Shown here piece after piece: positions 61,711 through 64,000 of a stretch of DNA of 64,000 nt; position 1 is the first letter of the stretch, and every line of letters starts with the position of its first letter. Both the position numbers and the translations under genes were made by a program. Source of the DNA: Brachynemurus nebulosus (Eukaryota; Arthropoda; Insecta; Neuroptera; Myrmeleontidae); assembly GCA_035578155.1 (NCBI GenBank), contig JAPWDM010000014.1:11573501-11637500 (forward strand). The letters are read 5' to 3'. The notes below the pieces were generated by a model, which was not told the origin of the DNA, made no database searches, and saw nothing but the letters and a program-made list of their open reading frames with translations.

Positions 61711-63229
61711 TTATATTAAGTTGGTAAACATGAAATTTGTTCCGTTAAAAAGTACTGAAATTATTAGTTTAGACTTACACATATAATGTGGTGGCTTTCA
61801 TATAGCGATTCCTGCGAGCTAAATTCTTTTTAAACAAATTAAAAATTTTAAAAATGATTAAAACTCAATATTTATTTTAGTTGGTTAATATGTTTTTGTT
61901 TAGTGATTGCTTTATTTGTACATTGGTCGTATATATTTGTACACTACTCTACAAAAAATACAAAAAAAATTTTAAAGAGTTAAAATTTGTTAACATTGAT
62001 TAATTTTAAATGAAAATTCAAACACGGTGTATGTATTTCCTGAATCCTGAATCTTTTGGATACTATTTTCGGAAATTTTTTTACAGTAAATTCGTTTATC
62101 TTTTAAAAGACTGTATATGGGTATTTAGTATTTGCATCGTAAAGTACACTCATCTAAAGCTTTAGAGTGAAAGAGGAATTATTAAAAAAAGAGGTGGACA
62201 GTTGGCGATATTTCCTTGTTAGTAGTAAAAATATCAATCGAAAATTTAATCACTTTTGAAGACGTTAAATAAAAATACGTAGTCATAATTTACCAACGTC
62301 TGATCTAGTGGTTCCGAAAGTGAGTTTCGCAAATAATCGTCATGTGGTTGGCGAAAAAATTAAAAATGGCGTTGGCAGAAAGTTTTTAGCCTTTTTAACC
62401 TTTTTGTTGGTCTTGCTTTTTGCTCGCCATATCTGTCTGGTAGTGTTCTGCGATGCAAAAAGCTTGGGAAACATTAGCAGACCATACAACCAGTCCCGTA
62501 TCTACCGCATAAAAGTGTAAACGTGAATTTTTTAGGCAGTAGGGTGCATTTTAGGCATTCTTTTTTTGAACATATGCATATATATATGTGTATTTGAAGT
62601 TCAGGTAAATAAATTTGCAATAAATTAGCGCAGAATACGGTAGAGCACATTTGCATGATAAATAAATCGTTCGTACTTTTTTTCCGTTATTTGTTTTACG
62701 TCGATATTTACAAAAAAATCATGTTAGTATCCCTCTACGTACTCTCTATTGATTACTTTAATGTTATTTTACTCTAAATTTATTTTCACCAATTTATTTC
62801 GCACGCCCAGGGAATGGGCAAGCACCCAGTATCTATGTATTATGTATGTAGCACGCCCGCGTATACCAAGAGAGTTTGTCAAAAAGAAAAAAAAAAAACA
62901 AAAAAAAACAGAAAAACGATGAGACTATTAGACAGAGAGCAATGTGTAAATAAATCACATGTTTGAAATGAATAAGAAATATTGCATTTTTCTCATTTGT
63001 TGTAGTGGGATTGTTTCGGGAGTGGGAGAGAATCACATTGATGGAAATAGGAAAAAAAAAATTATTTATACATGGTATATGTATGCATATGTAGGTATTA
63101 GTTAAGGTAACTTTTATAAATGTGTGTATTTTTCACGATTTGGTTGACGTATTATAGTACTGTAATATTGTCATACGGAAACCATAATAGTCCAATAGCA
63201 CAAAATTTTATCTATACATTAATTTTAGA
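61711..63229. other. Gene-free sequence
   Basis: The 70-codon frame at 62308-62520 has a hydrophobic stretch (FLAFLTFLLVLLFARHICLV) but no upstream context or family match. I treat it as a chance frame in repeat DNA. GCACGCCCAGGGAATGGGCA at 62801 and GCACGCCCGCGTATACC at 62851 look like repeat ends. Confidence 0.4.
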
Positions 63230-63337
63230 ATAGACATAAAAATTTTTTAAAAAGAGATTCTTGTAAGTCCTCGGGATTGCCGAGGAGAACATTTGTGCAA
63301 AATGTGAACTCCCGGAAATGTTTTTTTTTCTTTTTTC

Positions 63338-63368
<31 letters not shown>

Positions 63369-63495
63369 TATTTAAACATTCATAAATAACGTTTTTTGAC
63401 CTTTTCATCGCTTACGTAGCGAAAACGGTGATAGCTACATTAAAAAAGTGTTAAGGCCTTTTTTTGTAGAGAATCGAATTCTCTACAAAAAAATA
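63230..63495 (-). repeat. Repeat shared with 20390-20640, poly-T and hairpin
   Basis: On the minus strand this follows the same order as 20390-20640: the TTTTTTTGTAGAGAAT...ATTCTCTACAAAAAAA hairpin, CGTTTTCGCTACGTAAGCG, a CATTTCCGGGAG word, CACAAATGTTCTCCTCGG and AAGAATCTCTTTTTAAAAAA. A T-run at 63322-63366 interrupts it. It is fused directly to the truncated Penelope frame. Confidence 0.75.
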
Positions 63496-64000
63496 CCTTG
63501 GATAATTGGAATACATTCGTTAGATGGAATATTTGGAAATATATTAGATATATCAAACGAAACGAGGTGAAAAGAATTGTGGTTTATGTGAAGACTACTG
63601 AGTTTTTGGCATAGATCTATTGAATTTTTCGGCTGAAAATTAGTAATATTTTTGAAGAACATATTAAAGAATTTCGAAAAATTATTGGATGGAGCGTGTG
63701 AATATGAACCCACAGTAAAGTTTGGGAGTTTCTGCATCCATAGGGATCATGTAATATTTATGGGAAGGTGGAAGTTGGATATGTTTCAAATTATTTATAT
63801 AATTTTTGTTTTGTTTAAGAAATTTATTGGTAGGATCAGTGTTAACAGGTTGGATTTCTTGTTCCAATAATAGTTCATTAATTTTTTGTGTGTATTGTAT
63901 ATGTAAGGTTTTTATAAGGTTTGTTTTTTAATGGATATTATAGTTTTTTTTATCGAAAATTTCGATACCGAAAATAACAATATTTTCAAAATGAATGGAA
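63483..64000 (-). pseudogene. Penelope-like element reverse transcriptase, broken
   Basis: Read from the window's right edge, the frame gives ENIVIFGIEIFDKKNYNIH, a TAA stop (63930-63928), KTNLIKTLHIQYTQKINELL, EQEIQPVNTDPTNKFLKQ and ETPKLYCG. A frameshift with probable deletion near 63700-63735 leads to NFTVGSYSHAPSNNFSKFFN, NITNFQPKNSIDLCQKLSS and HLVSFDISNIFPNIPS. These match the N-terminal RT region of Penelope-like elements: a DPT motif, then P-K-LYG-LPK, RPIVS..NSPxxxLSKxLN, and the catalytic motif A, LVSFDVxxLFTNIP, whose first Asp is kept. Motif C, the rest of the RT and the GIY-YIG endonuclease are absent, because the frame is cut at IIQGIF by an unrelated repeat. The 5' part lies beyond 64000. 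A dead retroelement fragment. Confidence 0.85.

Noticed and set aside
62308..62520. 70-codon frame with a hydrophobic segment, possible signal or membrane peptide
   Set aside because: Single short frame, no family match, no splice partners, surrounded by repeat debris.

Overview
This is a eukaryotic, almost certainly arthropod (most likely insect) nuclear DNA window. It is strongly AT-rich, with very long (AT)n microsatellites, many short inverted-repeat transposons, and one recognisable host gene broken into exons with GT-AG introns. There are no bacterial gene clusters, no CRISPR array and no rRNA. I cannot name the order with confidence. A CAAGAC-type repeat gives a hemipteran flavour, but I would not lean on it.

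The only host gene I can support is a membrane-type alkaline phosphatase (ALP) on the minus strand. Two consecutive catalytic exons are visible, 45729-45589 and 36169-35975. Both introns I can place are phase 1, and the intron between the exons is 9.4 kb and full of transposon remains. Together the exons encode about 112 residues with the family metal-ligand motifs FLFVEG, GRIDHAHH and TADHSH. The N-terminal and C-terminal exons were not found. The gene either extends well beyond the window on both sides or has exons too diverged to see by eye.

Everything else is mobile DNA and its debris. Working left to right: 1-5000 holds a truncated copy of a TIR element (1131-1672) and a piggyBac-like element with TTAA duplications (2511-3433). 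5430-5987 is a Harbinger-type MITE. 6685-7489 is a hAT relic. 8959-9616 is a pogo-like relic. 10575-11287 is a TA-flanked MITE. 11311-14905 is one PIF/Harbinger element (53-bp TIRs, TAA duplication) whose transposase gene is split by about 2.8 kb carrying a 120-bp tandem array and two (AT)n tracts. A piggyBac-like MITE (14909-15324) sits exactly at its right end. 15611-16724 is a long palindrome with tRNA-like sequence in both arms and a 193-bp hAT MITE nested in one arm. 17-29 kb is mostly dispersed repeats and small MITEs. 29749-31299 is a hAT element carrying a transposase fragment, a 29-bp minisatellite, an 84-nt hairpin and a nested piggyBac-like element. 32227-34334 contains two inverted copies of one MITE.

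Between the ALP exons lie a palindromic element within a palindrome (36288-37221), a 1.06 kb TIR element (40026-41090) and other remnants. From 45.7 to 64 kb there are several more foldback and MITE elements: 46366, 48812, 49673, 52444, 56159 with 57506 nested, and 58317. There are also two copies of an (AT)n-plus-minisatellite family (50630 and 60618), an RTE-like 3' end near 55.9 kb, and at the right edge a broken Penelope-like reverse transcriptase that runs out of the window.

I did not find a new coherent biological system. The most informative structures are the dated nests of transposons, the unusual density of long palindromes (at least eight), and the tandem-array insertion inside Harbinger. 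Boundaries were read by eye; no alignments or database searches were run.
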